Of a DNA stretch of 64,000 nucleotides, positions 7,908 through 15,657 are shown piece by piece. Position 1 is the stretch's first letter. Each line of letters opens with the position of its first letter. Source of the DNA: Terriglobia bacterium. GTDB lineage: Bacteria > Acidobacteriota > Vicinamibacteria > Vicinamibacterales > CAVVIG01. The notes under the pieces were generated by a model that saw only the letters and a program-made list of their open reading frames with translations, had not been told where the DNA came from and made no database searches. Location of the stretch: assembly GCA_020073005.1 (NCBI GenBank), contig JAIQFX010000026.1:1-64000 (forward strand), read 5' to 3'. Made by a program: the position numbers and the translations under genes.

Positions 7908-9089
7908 CTTCTTCATCACATACCGCATGACGCGCTTCGGTCCGACTTCGGCGCCGTAGATATTGCCCTGCGAATCGGCGACGACGCCTTCCGCGGCGCT
8001 CGTGTTGGTCGCCTTGTCGTTCGGATCGGGGATGAAGTACTTCACCTTGCCGTCCTTGGCGCTGCCGATGCGGAGGCCGCGCTTCCAGCCGTCATGGTTC
8101 CGGGACACGGATTCCGATTCAGAGTCGGCGACGTAGAGGTTGTCGTTCTTGTCGATGTACGCGCCACTCGGCCGGCTGAACTGCTTCCACTCGGCGATGA
8201 ACGTGAAGTTCTGATCGTAGATGACGACGCGGTTGTTGTTGCGGTCGCCGATGAACAGCCGGCCGCGCGAATCCATCGCCAGCGCGTGCGGCTGGTCGAA
8301 CTCGCCTGCCTGGGCGGCGCCGAACTTGCCGAAGGCCTTGATGAGCTTGCCCGTCTTGTCGAACTTGAAGATGCGCGCGTTCGAGCCGGGCGCGGACGAG
8401 TGGCCCTGCGCCACGAAGATGTCGCCATTGGGCGCGACCAGCACGTCGTTCGGCTGGAAGCAGCACTCATCGTCGGAGAGGATGCCGCCCTTCTTGCCGA
8501 TCGTCATCAGCACTTTGCCGTCCGGGCTGAACTTGATCACTTGATGGCCGATCGTGGCGCCCGCGCCCGGTCCGGGAGGCGCCGCTGGACCGCGACCGCG
8601 TCCGCCGGCTGCCGCGCCGCCTCCTGCGGCCGCGCCACCGCCGCCGCGCGCGCCCCGCGCCGCTCGCGGCGCGTTGTCCTGGCCGTCGGTCACCCAGACG
8701 TTGCCGTCACGATCGACGTGAATGCCGTGCGGAAAAACCATCAGGCCAGCGCCGAAGCTCTTCACCAACTTCCCGGTCGAATCGAACTTCAGCACAGTCG
8801 GCAGTTCCGACATTTGTCCCGTCGTGGCGTCAGTGACGCAGCTGTTGCCGCCGCATCGCTCCGCGACCCAGATCGATTTGCCGTCCTTGTCGACGTCGAC
8901 CGCGCTCGTCGAGCCCCACGTACGGCCTTCGGGCAGCTTCGCCCAGCCCTCGATGGACTGGTACGGGTTGGGCAGATCGTTGGTCGGTTTCATGTCGCCC
9001 TGCGCGAACGCCAGCGCGCTCATCACGGCGACCGCCGCGGCGACGCGGCCCACGGCGACGGGGACCTTCACATGCCTTGAACGTGACAT
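7905..9089 (-). CDS. Secreted NHL-repeat six-bladed beta-propeller protein
   Basis: A 394-residue protein from the ATG at 9089, chosen for AGGAGG five to six bases upstream. It has a signal peptide (AAAVAVMSALAFAQG). Repeated NHL blades are visible: TVLKFDSTGKLVKSFGAG...PHGIHVDRDGNVWVTDG, HQVIKFSPDGKVLM, ARIFKFDKTGKLIKAFG...PHALAMDSRGRLFIGDRNNNRVVIYD. A Gly/Ala-rich insertion (RGGGGAAAGGGAAAGGRGRG) sits in one blade loop. CCFQPND may bind metal or form a disulfide. Family members bind ligands or act as lyase-like enzymes (peptidylglycine lyase is one relative); no catalytic set is evident here. It is followed by a miniature copy. Confidence 0.8.
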   Translation of the reverse strand: MSRSRHVKVPVAVGRVAAAVAVMSALAFAQGDMKPTNDLPNPYQSIEGWAKLPEGRTWGSTSAVDVDKDGKSIWVAERCGGNSCVTDATTGQMSELPTVLKFDSTGKLVKSFGAGLMVFPHGIHVDRDGNVWVTDGQDNAPRAARGARGGGGAAAGGGAAAGGRGRGPAAPPGPGAGATIGHQVIKFSPDGKVLMTIGKKGGILSDDECCFQPNDVLVAPNGDIFVAQGHSSAPGSNARIFKFDKTGKLIKAFGKFGAAQAGEFDQPHALAMDSRGRLFIGDRNNNRVVIYDQNFTFIAEWKQFSRPSGAYIDKNDNLYVADSESESVSRNHDGWKRGLRIGSAKDGKVKYFIPDPNDKATNTSAAEGVVADSQGNIYGAEVGPKRVMRYVMKK

Positions 9090-9197
9090 CAGAGCCTCCT
9101 GAAAAACTGACACCTTGCGAGCAGCGCCACGGGGAACTGCCCGCGAATCGTATCGCGCCCGGCGGTCCGGCGGGCAGGGTTTTTTTCGGCCTGTTTT

Positions 9198-9214
9198 CCG
9201 GGTCACGGACCCGG
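9198..9214. promoter_or_regulatory. Dyad in divergent intergenic region
   Basis: CCGGGTC-ACG-GACCCGG is a perfect 7-bp dyad between the divergent propeller (minus) and cytochrome (plus) genes. It is a candidate operator. No clear -35/-10 pair was found beside it. Confidence 0.3.
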
Positions 9215-9252
9215 CATCAGACTTGCCCCTAGCTTGTGCAGACACGGACTAT

Positions 9253-9268
9253 TGCCGGATTTCCGGCA
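9253..9268. promoter_or_regulatory. Palindrome overlapping a ribosome binding site
   Basis: TGCCGGATTTCCGGCA (7-bp arms, TT spacer) runs into the AGGAGGG ribosome binding site of the gene at 9279. An identical 16-mer occurs at 46930-46945 upstream of the porin-like gene. As RNA the hairpin would flank the ribosome binding site; as DNA it could be an operator. Confidence 0.35.
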
Positions 9269-9278
9269 GGAGGGTCTC

Positions 9279-9683
9279 ATGAAAGGTTATGGAATTCTGG
9301 CGGCGGCCTTGATCGTCGCGCTGACGCCCGTCCTGCGGGGCGCCGCGCAGACATCCGCCTACGGCGGCGCGAACGACTTCAACGCGTACTGCGCCTCGTG
9401 TCATGGGTCCTCGGCGAAGGGCGATGGCCCGATCGCCAACTCGTTCCGCAAAAAGCCGGCCGATCTGACCAAGCTCTCGTTGCGGAACAACGGCGTGTAT
9501 CCCGCGGACATGGTGTTCAAGACCATCGACGGCAGGACGCCCGTCAGCGGACACGGCGGCCCGGACATGCCGACGTGGGGCGACGTGTTCGTGAAGTCGA
9601 GCGAGAGCTCGAACGCCGAAGCCGTGCGGCAGCGCATCGATTCGCTCGTGAAGTACCTCGAGACGCTGCAGGACAAGAAGTAG
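9279..9683 (+). CDS. Exported class I cytochrome c
   Basis: A 134-residue protein. The start ATG at 9279 has AGGAGGG upstream. A signal peptide (ILAAALIVALTPVLRGAAQ) is followed by heme motif CASCH and GSSAKGDGPIA, typical of small monoheme cytochromes. A probable axial Met lies in GGPDMPTW. It is an electron carrier in the periplasm. It is the first plus-strand gene after a divergent gap and probably heads a run with the DUF4159 gene 36 bp downstream. The partner oxidoreductase is not identified. Confidence 0.85.
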   Translation: MKGYGILAAALIVALTPVLRGAAQTSAYGGANDFNAYCASCHGSSAKGDGPIANSFRKKPADLTKLSLRNNGVYPADMVFKTIDGRTPVSGHGGPDMPTWGDVFVKSSESSNAEAVRQRIDSLVKYLETLQDKK

Positions 9684-9719
9684 CCGCCGCGCGCGGTGCT
9701 ATGCTTGGCGGACACTGGA

Positions 9720-10556
9720 ATGCCAGACGTGTCGCGCCGCAGCAGAGCCATCACGCGCGTGTTACCCGTCGTCGCGCTGATCGTGCTGGTCGCCGTCACC
9801 GCGCTCGCGCAGGGCCGGCGATTCGGCGGCGGCGGGTTCGGCGGCTTCGGCGGATTCTCAGGACGCGGCCGTCCGATCCCCAACATTCCTTACGACGGCC
9901 GCTTCACCTTCGTCCGCATCAACTACGACACGGCCGCGGGCGGCTACTGGTACCGCGGCTTGCCCGCCTGGGCGCACGGCTATCCGCTCGCCGAGCAGAA
10001 CCTCATGAAGATCATGAATGAGGTGAGCTTCCTTGGCGCGCACGACGACGAGATCAACTCCCTCACGCTGGACGATCCCGAGCTCGGCAAGTACCCGGTC
10101 GCGTACATCATCGAAGTGAGCTGGTGGGCGATGACGCCCCGCGAGGCCGAGGCCCTGCGCGCCTACATGCAGAAGGGCGGCTTCGTCATCGTCGACGACT
10201 TCAAGGCCACGGGCGATTTCGGCAGCGAAGGCTGGGCGCCGTTCCAGGCGAACATGGAGAAAGTGCTGCCCGGCGTGCGCTTCTTCGACATGGACGCGCG
10301 GCATCCGATCTTTCACTCCTTCTTCGAAATCGAATCGCTCAACGACTTCCCGCAGGCCTACAATGCGGGACCGCCGGTCTTCCGCGGCGTGTACGAGGAC
10401 AACGATCCGCAGAAGCGGCTGCAGATGATCGTCAACTACAACACGGACATCTCACAATTCTGGGAATGGTCGGGCCGGGGCCTGCGCCCGTTCGATCAGA
10501 CGAACGAAGCGTACAAGCTCGGCGTGAACTATCTGATCTACGGGTTGACGCACTGA
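9720..10556 (+). CDS. Exported DUF4159 domain protein
   Basis: A 278-residue protein with an N-terminal signal or anchor (VLPVVALIVLVAVTALAQG) and a Gly/Phe/Arg-rich linker (GGGGFGGFGGFSGRG). The DUF4159 body is FTFVRINYDTAAGG...EVSWWAMTPREAEALRAYMQKGGFVIVDDF. The fold is thought to be related to glutamine amidotransferase-like/ThuA domains; function is unknown. The start ATG at 9720 has no strong ribosome site, and a GTG nine bases on is an alternative. In other genomes DUF4159 sits near MoxR/BatA clusters, but nothing like that is nearby. Confidence 0.75.
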   Translation: MPDVSRRSRAITRVLPVVALIVLVAVTALAQGRRFGGGGFGGFGGFSGRGRPIPNIPYDGRFTFVRINYDTAAGGYWYRGLPAWAHGYPLAEQNLMKIMNEVSFLGAHDDEINSLTLDDPELGKYPVAYIIEVSWWAMTPREAEALRAYMQKGGFVIVDDFKATGDFGSEGWAPFQANMEKVLPGVRFFDMDARHPIFHSFFEIESLNDFPQAYNAGPPVFRGVYEDNDPQKRLQMIVNYNTDISQFWEWSGRGLRPFDQTNEAYKLGVNYLIYGLTH

Positions 10557-10560
10557 AAGC

Positions 10561-10670
10561 GAATTGGGTAATTGAGTAGTTGGGTAATTGGGTAATCGGC
10601 TGATCGCAGACGCGGGCCGTTGCGCGAGCACTCGATTACCCAATTCCCCGATTACTCAACTACCCAATTG
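10561..10670. repeat. Long imperfect inverted repeat of a GGTAATTG word
   Basis: Two 38-bp arms (10561-10598 and 10633-10670) are complementary apart from a handful of positions, with a 34-base loop. Each arm is itself built from repeated GGTAATT(G/C) words. It fills the gap from the DUF4159 stop to the ribosome binding site of the next gene. Low GC contrasts with the surroundings. Confidence 0.65.
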
Positions 10671-10682
10671 CCAGGAGGACTC

Positions 10683-11831
10683 ATGCGGCGTGCCGTCACG
10701 ACTCTGGGGATTCTGTCTGCGATCGCGCTCGCCGCCGGCGCCGTCGGCGTTGCGTCCGGCGACGACAGCGAGGAACTGCTGACAATCGATCACTACGTCC
10801 GCGTGAAGTCGACCGTGCCGGCGATCGCCGGTCAGATCGCGCAAATCTACGTGCGCGAGCGCTCGGAGGCCGGCGCGGTCCTGCGCGCCCCGTCCATGGG
10901 CGATAGCGTCGTGCTGTTCGTGCACGGCGCGGGCACGCCGGCCGAAGTCGCCTTCGACGTGCCGTACGCGGACTACAGCTGGATGGCGTTTCTCGCGCAC
11001 GCCGGCTTCGACGTGTTCTCGATGGACACGACGGGCTACGGGCGGTCGACGCGTCCGGCGCCGATGAACGATCCCTGCAATCTCGCGAAGAACAGCCAGC
11101 CGGCCTTCGTGCCGAGCCTGATGCCGGCGCCGTGTCCGCCCACGTATCCACATCAGCTCACGACGATCGCATCCGATTGGGACGATGTCGGCGCTGTCGT
11201 GGACTACGTGCGTGCGCTGCGCCACGTGGACAAGGTGAGCCTCGTCGCGTGGTCGCTCGGTGGACCGCGCGCCGGCGGCTATACGGCGCTGCATCCGGAA
11301 AAAGTGCAGAAGCTGATCCTGCTCGCGCCGGCGTACAACCGCGCGGCGCCGGCGACGCCGCCCGCGCCGCTGCCGCCGGACGGCGTGCCGATGAACACGC
11401 AGTCGCGCGCGGAATTCAACGCGAACTGGGATCGCCAGGTCGGCTGTCCGGATCAGTACGAGCCCGCGGCGAGCGACGCCGTGTGGTCCGCGATGCTCGC
11501 GTCCGATCCCGTGGGCGCGACGTGGGGGCCCGGCGTGCGGCGCGCGCCGCTGACGACGACGTGGGGGTGGAATGCGGCGGCGGTCGCGAAGACACAGATC
11601 CCGACGCTGCTCGTGTCGGGAGCGCACGACAAACAGGTCCCGCCGGAACGCGTGCAGACGCTGCTGGCGGATCTCGGCGCGCCGCACAAGGTGTTCATCG
11701 ATCTCGCGTGCTCGTCGCACAACGCGATGTGGGAGAAGAACCATCTGCTGCTGTTCCGCGCGTCGCTCGAGTGGCTGACGCAGGAGTCGGTGAAAGGGAC
11801 GCAGCAGGGAACAGTCAAACTGGGGTATTGA
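10683..11831 (+). CDS. Exported alpha/beta hydrolase
   Basis: A 382-residue protein with start ATG at 10683 and an AGGAGG ribosome site. It has an N-terminal signal peptide (LGILSAIALAAGAVGVASG). The alpha/beta hydrolase core shows an oxyanion region FVHGAG, the nucleophile elbow AWSLGGP, an acidic residue in VSGAHDKQVPPE and a terminal His in SSHNAMWEKNH. The catalytic triad is thus complete. An insertion with four Cys (NDPCNLAKNS..., APCPPTYP, GCPDQ) may form disulfides, in keeping with export. It is an esterase, lipase or similar; the substrate is unknown. The next gene starts 2 bp after its stop. Confidence 0.8.
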   Translation: MRRAVTTLGILSAIALAAGAVGVASGDDSEELLTIDHYVRVKSTVPAIAGQIAQIYVRERSEAGAVLRAPSMGDSVVLFVHGAGTPAEVAFDVPYADYSWMAFLAHAGFDVFSMDTTGYGRSTRPAPMNDPCNLAKNSQPAFVPSLMPAPCPPTYPHQLTTIASDWDDVGAVVDYVRALRHVDKVSLVAWSLGGPRAGGYTALHPEKVQKLILLAPAYNRAAPATPPAPLPPDGVPMNTQSRAEFNANWDRQVGCPDQYEPAASDAVWSAMLASDPVGATWGPGVRRAPLTTTWGWNAAAVAKTQIPTLLVSGAHDKQVPPERVQTLLADLGAPHKVFIDLACSSHNAMWEKNHLLLFRASLEWLTQESVKGTQQGTVKLGY

Positions 11832-11833
11832 AC

Positions 11834-12529
11834 ATGCGAATCATTCCCATCACATTTCTTGTCGCGCTGGTGTTCGGATCGTATTTCGCGCTGGCGCAGC
11901 AGCCGGCCGCGCCGGCCGGACGCGGCGCGCAGGCGCCGCCGCAGCCGATGTCGTTCTTCGTCACGAGCGTCGGCAAGGGCGACGGCGCGAATTACGGCGG
12001 TCTCGCAGGCGCCGACGCCTACTGTCAATCGCTTGCGACCGCGGCGGGACGCGGCAGCGCGACGTGGCACGCGTATCTCAGCACGCAGGGTCCCGGCGCG
12101 GTCAACGCACGCGACCGCATCGGCAACGGGCCTTGGTTCAACGCGCGGGGCGGACGGATCGCGGCGAACCTCGCCGAGCTGCACGGCGACACGATCGAGC
12201 AGGCGCGGATCGGCAACGCGCTCGGCAAACAGATCTCGCTGACCGAGAAGAACACGATCGTCAACGGCGTCGGCGACACGCCGAACCAGCACGACATCCT
12301 GACCGGCTCGATGCCAGACGGCCGCGCGTACACGGATGCCGCGGATCACACCTGCAGCAACTACACGAGCAACGCCGACGGTCGCGGCTCCGCGCAGCTC
12401 GGCCACTCGGACAAGCAGGGCGGCGGCAACAGCTCGTGGAACTCGTCGCATCCGAGCCGCGGCTGCAGCCAGCCGAATCTCGTGGCCACGGGCGGCGCGG
12501 GGTTGTTGTACTGCTTCGCTGTCAACTGA
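11834..12529 (+). CDS. Exported DUF1554 / endostatin-like lectin-fold protein
   Basis: A 231-residue protein with a signal peptide (IIPITFLVALVFGSYFALAQ) and a short PAGRGAQAPP linker. The domain resembles DUF1554 (collagenase NC10/endostatin-like): SFFVTSVGKGDGANYGGLAGADAYCQSLA...TWHAYLST and Cys residues paired near the end (DHTCSNYTS, SRGCSQPN, LLYCFAVN). Such proteins are secreted or surface-exposed and probably bind ligands. The start is 2 bp after the upstream hydrolase stop, so the two are likely translated together. A typical ribosome site is weak, supporting coupling. Confidence 0.7.
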   Translation: MRIIPITFLVALVFGSYFALAQQPAAPAGRGAQAPPQPMSFFVTSVGKGDGANYGGLAGADAYCQSLATAAGRGSATWHAYLSTQGPGAVNARDRIGNGPWFNARGGRIAANLAELHGDTIEQARIGNALGKQISLTEKNTIVNGVGDTPNQHDILTGSMPDGRAYTDAADHTCSNYTSNADGRGSAQLGHSDKQGGGNSSWNSSHPSRGCSQPNLVATGGAGLLYCFAVN

Positions 12530-12560
12530 AAACAGAAGACTGAAAACTGAGAACTGAAGA
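12527..12560. repeat. ACTGAAAA-type heptamer word repeat at a stop codon
   Basis: Runs of ACTGAAAA, ACTGAGA and ACTGAAGA variants start at the stop codon of the DUF1554-like gene and end at the ribosome site of the VOC gene. The same word family recurs around 24496-24585. Confidence 0.5.
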
Positions 12561-12569
12561 GGAGTCTCC

Positions 12570-13064
12570 GTGAGCGCTGCGATTGAACACCTTGTCGATC
12601 AATTCGAAGCACGCCGCTTGACGCGGCGCGAGCTCGTCGCGTCGCTGGCGGCGCTCGTCGCCGGCGCCTCCGGAGCCGCCGCGCAGACGCCGGCGGCCGT
12701 GCAGGGGCGATCGCTGAATCACGCGTCGCTCGCGGTGACCGACGTCGAGAAAGCCGCGGAGTTCTACTCAACGCTGCTTGGCTTGAAGGTCGTCAGCCGC
12801 CCCGGCAACGGCGGCATCAACCTCGGTCTGGGGACGAGCTTCCTCGGCCTTTACAAGCTGCCGAACCCAGGCACGGTGAATCACATCTGCATCGGCGTCG
12901 ACAACTACGATCCCGAGCAGATTGCCGAGCGGCTCAAGCAGCGCGGCGTCGCCGCGACCATCGATCGCAATCCCGCGAATCGCACGAGCGGCGGCGATCA
13001 GATCTACTTCAACGGCCCCGACAACGCGCGCGTCCAGCTCTCGGCGAACGGCTATCAGGGCTAG
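12570..13064 (+). CDS. Exported VOC (glyoxalase-like) protein, Tat-like signal
   Basis: A 164-residue protein with GTG start after GAGGAG. The N-terminus has a helix, then LTRRELVASLAALVAGASGAAAQ, a twin-arginine-type signal. One VOC module pair follows: LNHASLAVTDVEKAAEFYSTLLGLKVV and VNHICIGVDNYDPEQIAERLKQRG, ending IYFNGPDNARVQLS. His and Glu/Gln positions fit a metal site in part, but the last ligand is unclear. It is related in layout to the VOC gene at 34383. Substrate is unknown. VOC proteins are usually cytoplasmic, so the export signal is notable. Confidence 0.75.
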   Translation: MSAAIEHLVDQFEARRLTRRELVASLAALVAGASGAAAQTPAAVQGRSLNHASLAVTDVEKAAEFYSTLLGLKVVSRPGNGGINLGLGTSFLGLYKLPNPGTVNHICIGVDNYDPEQIAERLKQRGVAATIDRNPANRTSGGDQIYFNGPDNARVQLSANGYQG

Positions 13065-13079
13065 ACGCGCGCTGCCGGG

Positions 13080-13661
13080 CTACTGCACGCTCACGACGGA
13101 GATCACCGGCGTCATCAGGTACGCGCCGGCGCCTGTCTGTCTGACCGACTGGTCGCCGTCGAAGTCCACCAGGATGGTCGTGGCGCCGCTGGACGAGACG
13201 TCGAACTCGCGGTTGAGCTTGACCTCACCCGACGGCACGCCGACCTGAACGGACTGTCCCGCCGGCGCGGCGATCGCGGGCGCGCACGCCGCCCCGGTCG
13301 AGGCATTGTCGAAGTACAGAATCGCGTTCGACACCGTCAGGCGAATCTGCGTGTAGTGGCCGGCGGCGAGCGAGCCGGTGCCCAGCACGTCCTGAGCGGT
13401 GACGAGTTTCTTGAGGTCGCACGTCCGCGACGTCGCGCCGCCCGCGAAGGGGAGCGTCGTCCAGCCGCTGTCGCTCGCCGAGCCCGCCACGTGCGCGCTG
13501 ACGTCGCTGAACGTGACGAGCAGCGCCTTCGCGTCGCTGTACGGCGAATCCTTCAGCATCACCGTCAGGTTCGCGGACGACGACGGGGAGCTGGGCGAGC
13601 CTCCGCAGCCCGTCCACATCATCGCGACAAACAGGATCAGTGTTCGAGATAGAAGACGCAT
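13080..13661 (-). CDS. DUF4382 lipoprotein
   Basis: A 193-residue protein starting at the ATG at 13661 with GGAGGT upstream. A lipoprotein signal ends MMWTGCGG, giving a lipidated Cys. DUF4382-type text follows: ANLTVMLKDSPYSDAKALLVTFSDVSAHV and GHYTQIRLTVSNAILYFDN, a beta-sandwich found in acidobacterial and other lipoproteins. It is probably outer-membrane or periplasmic, with unknown function. It converges on the VOC gene, 15 bp apart. Confidence 0.75.
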   Translation of the reverse strand: MRLLSRTLILFVAMMWTGCGGSPSSPSSSANLTVMLKDSPYSDAKALLVTFSDVSAHVAGSASDSGWTTLPFAGGATSRTCDLKKLVTAQDVLGTGSLAAGHYTQIRLTVSNAILYFDNASTGAACAPAIAAPAGQSVQVGVPSGEVKLNREFDVSSSGATTILVDFDGDQSVRQTGAGAYLMTPVISVVSVQ

Positions 13662-13824
13662 ACCGACCTCCGCTTCACCGTGTGGCAAACACCACGCCAG
13701 ACGCGCGACGTCGGCGCTAACTCGAACGGCTTCAGGAGGTTGATCGAGTTCTTGGCCCGCATGATCGCCGCGGCCGAAAGGCCGGGAACTACCCGAAAGC
13801 GTGCAAGAATTACAGTCCCCTCAC

Positions 13825-15117
13825 ATGCGTGAATCGAAAGCGTGGCCGGTCGTGCGCGTCGCCAGCGGCAATTTCCTGGAGATGTACGACTTCATGGTCT
13901 TCGGCTACTACGCCGCGGCCATCGGCCAGACGTTTTTTCCGAGCGGCAGCGAATTCGCGTCGCTGATGAAAGCGCTGATGACGTTCGGCGCCGGCTATCT
14001 CATGCGACCGCTCGGCGCGATCGTGCTCGGCGCGTACATCGATCACCACGGCCGCCGCAAGGGCCTGCTCGTCACGCTCGCGTTGATGGCGATCGGCACG
14101 CTGTCGATCGCGATCATGCCCGGCTACCGCGCGATCGGATGGATTGCTCCGGTGCTGATCCTCGTCGGCCGCCTGCTGCAGGGATTCTCCGCGGGCGTGG
14201 AGCTCGGCGGCGTGTCGGTCTATCTCTCGGAGATTGCGACGCCGGGGCGGCGAGGGTTCTTCGTGAGCTGGCAGTCGGCGAGCCAGCAGGTCGCCGTCGC
14301 GCTGGCGGCCGTCATCGGCATCGCGCTCGCGTTCACGCTCACGCCGGATCAGATCACGCGGTGGGGCTGGCGCGTGCCGATGCTCATCGGCTGCGCGATC
14401 GTGCCGGTGCTGTTCAGTCTCAGGCGCTCGCTCGGCGAGACGGAAGAGTTCCAGTCGCGCCGGCGCCATCCGTCGAGCGCGGAGATCGTCCGCACGGTCG
14501 CGGCCCACTGGCCGCTCGTCGGCCTCGGCATGCTGCTGACGACGATGACGACCGTGGCGTTCTACATGATCACGGCGTACACGCCGACGTTCGGCGGGAC
14601 GGTGCTGCATCTGGCGAACAGCCGCGTGCAGATCGTGATTCTGTGCGTTGGCATTTCGAACTTCATCTGGCTGCCGGTCATGGGCGCGCTGTCCGATCGC
14701 GTGGGACGGCGTCCGCTGTTGGTCGCCTGCACGACGCTCACGCTCGTGACGGCGTATCCGGCGCTGCAGTGGCTCGTCGCCGCGCCGTCGTTCTGGCGGC
14801 TGCTCGCGGTCGAACTGTGGTTGTCGTGCCTGTACGGCAGCTACAACGGCGCGATGGTCGTGTACCTCACCGAGATCATGCCGCGCGACGTGCGCACGTC
14901 GGGATTCTCGATGGCGTACAGCCTGGCGACCGCCATCTTCGGCGGCTTCACGCCGGCGATTTGCACGTACCTGATCGAACGCACCGGCAACCGAGCCGTG
15001 CCCGGTTTGTGGCTGTCGCTCGCGGCGACGCTCGGGCTGGTCGCCGTGATTGCGTTGACGCGGCGCGCGGTCGAGGCCGTGGATCTATCAGTGGCCGCGG
15101 TCTCACTTGAAGTGTGA
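13825..15117 (+). CDS. MFS transporter of the metabolite:H+ symporter type
   Basis: About 430 residues with roughly twelve hydrophobic helices. The opening [22 protein letters not shown] is the hallmark of citrate/dicarboxylate-type proton symporters (CitA-like). MFS signature loops [12 protein letters not shown] and [11 protein letters not shown] are both present. The start ATG at 13825 is chosen over an in-frame GTG at 13801 by analogy with relatives; neither has a good ribosome site. It likely imports an organic acid in the inner membrane. It precedes a molybdenum hydroxylase, which may oxidise the imported compound (inference from neighbourhood only). Confidence 0.8.
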   Translation: MRESKAWPVVRVASGNFLEMYDFMVFGYYAAAIGQTFFPSGSEFASLMKALMTFGAGYLMRPLGAIVLGAYIDHHGRRKGLLVTLALMAIGTLSIAIMPGYRAIGWIAPVLILVGRLLQGFSAGVELGGVSVYLSEIATPGRRGFFVSWQSASQQVAVALAAVIGIALAFTLTPDQITRWGWRVPMLIGCAIVPVLFSLRRSLGETEEFQSRRRHPSSAEIVRTVAAHWPLVGLGMLLTTMTTVAFYMITAYTPTFGGTVLHLANSRVQIVILCVGISNFIWLPVMGALSDRVGRRPLLVACTTLTLVTAYPALQWLVAAPSFWRLLAVELWLSCLYGSYNGAMVVYLTEIMPRDVRTSGFSMAYSLATAIFGGFTPAICTYLIERTGNRAVPGLWLSLAATLGLVAVIALTRRAVEAVDLSVAAVSLEV

Positions 15118-15170
15118 AGTCTGAGGTCCGAAGTCCGACGTCGGCGAATCTGCAATCTGAACTCTGAAAT
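15107..15170. repeat. GAAGTCTGA-type word repeat between genes
   Basis: The 69-bp gap after the transporter consists largely of near-repeats of (A)AGT(C/G)(T/C)GA and AATCTGAA, starting at the stop codon. It has the same character as the other stop-to-Shine-Dalgarno repeats in this window. Confidence 0.45.
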
Positions 15171-15186
15171 CCCCCTGGAGGATTTC

Positions 15187-15657
15187 TTGGCTGCCATCAC
15201 CCTCAACGTCAACGGTCGCGCGCACACCGTCGACGTCGATCCGGCCACGCCGCTCCTGTACGTGCTGAGCGACGACCTCGCGTTGAACGGACCGAAGTTC
15301 GGCTGCGGCCTCGGTCAGTGCGGCGCGTGCACGGTGATCGTGCGGGGACGCGCGGTCCGGTCGTGCGTGACGCCGGTCAGCACAGTCGCCGGCGCGCCTG
15401 GGGCGGACATCATGACGCTCGAGGGGCTGGGCACGGTCGAGCGGCCGCATCCGATCCAGCAGGCGTTCATCGACGAGCAGGCGGCGCAGTGCGGCTTCTG
15501 CCTGAACGGCGTCATCCTGACCGCGAAGGCCTTCCTCGATCAGAATCCGAAGCCGAGCGACGCGCAGATTTCGCAATCGCTCGCGACGACGCTCTGTCGC
15601 TGCTTCGCGCACACGCGCATGCTCCGCGCGATCAAGCGATACGCGGGGAGGGCGTGA
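15187..15657 (+). CDS. Molybdenum hydroxylase small subunit, 2x[2Fe-2S]
   Basis: A 156-residue protein of the isoquinoline/aldehyde oxidoreductase alpha-subunit type. The plant-ferredoxin motif CGLGQCGACT with a later C (VRSC) forms the first cluster. CGFCLNG and TTLCRCFAH form the second. The start is TTG at 15187 with GGAGG five bases upstream. It transfers electrons from the molybdenum cofactor subunit encoded next (TGATG overlap). There is no FAD subunit gene, so electrons probably pass to a cytochrome, as in isoquinoline 1-oxidoreductase-like enzymes. Confidence 0.9.
   Translation: MAAITLNVNGRAHTVDVDPATPLLYVLSDDLALNGPKFGCGLGQCGACTVIVRGRAVRSCVTPVSTVAGAPGADIMTLEGLGTVERPHPIQQAFIDEQAAQCGFCLNGVILTAKAFLDQNPKPSDAQISQSLATTLCRCFAHTRMLRAIKRYAGRA

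Noticed and set aside
13800-13825. GTG at 13801 as start of the transporter
   Set aside because: Relatives begin close to the conserved [10 protein letters not shown] segment; the ATG at 13825 fits better.
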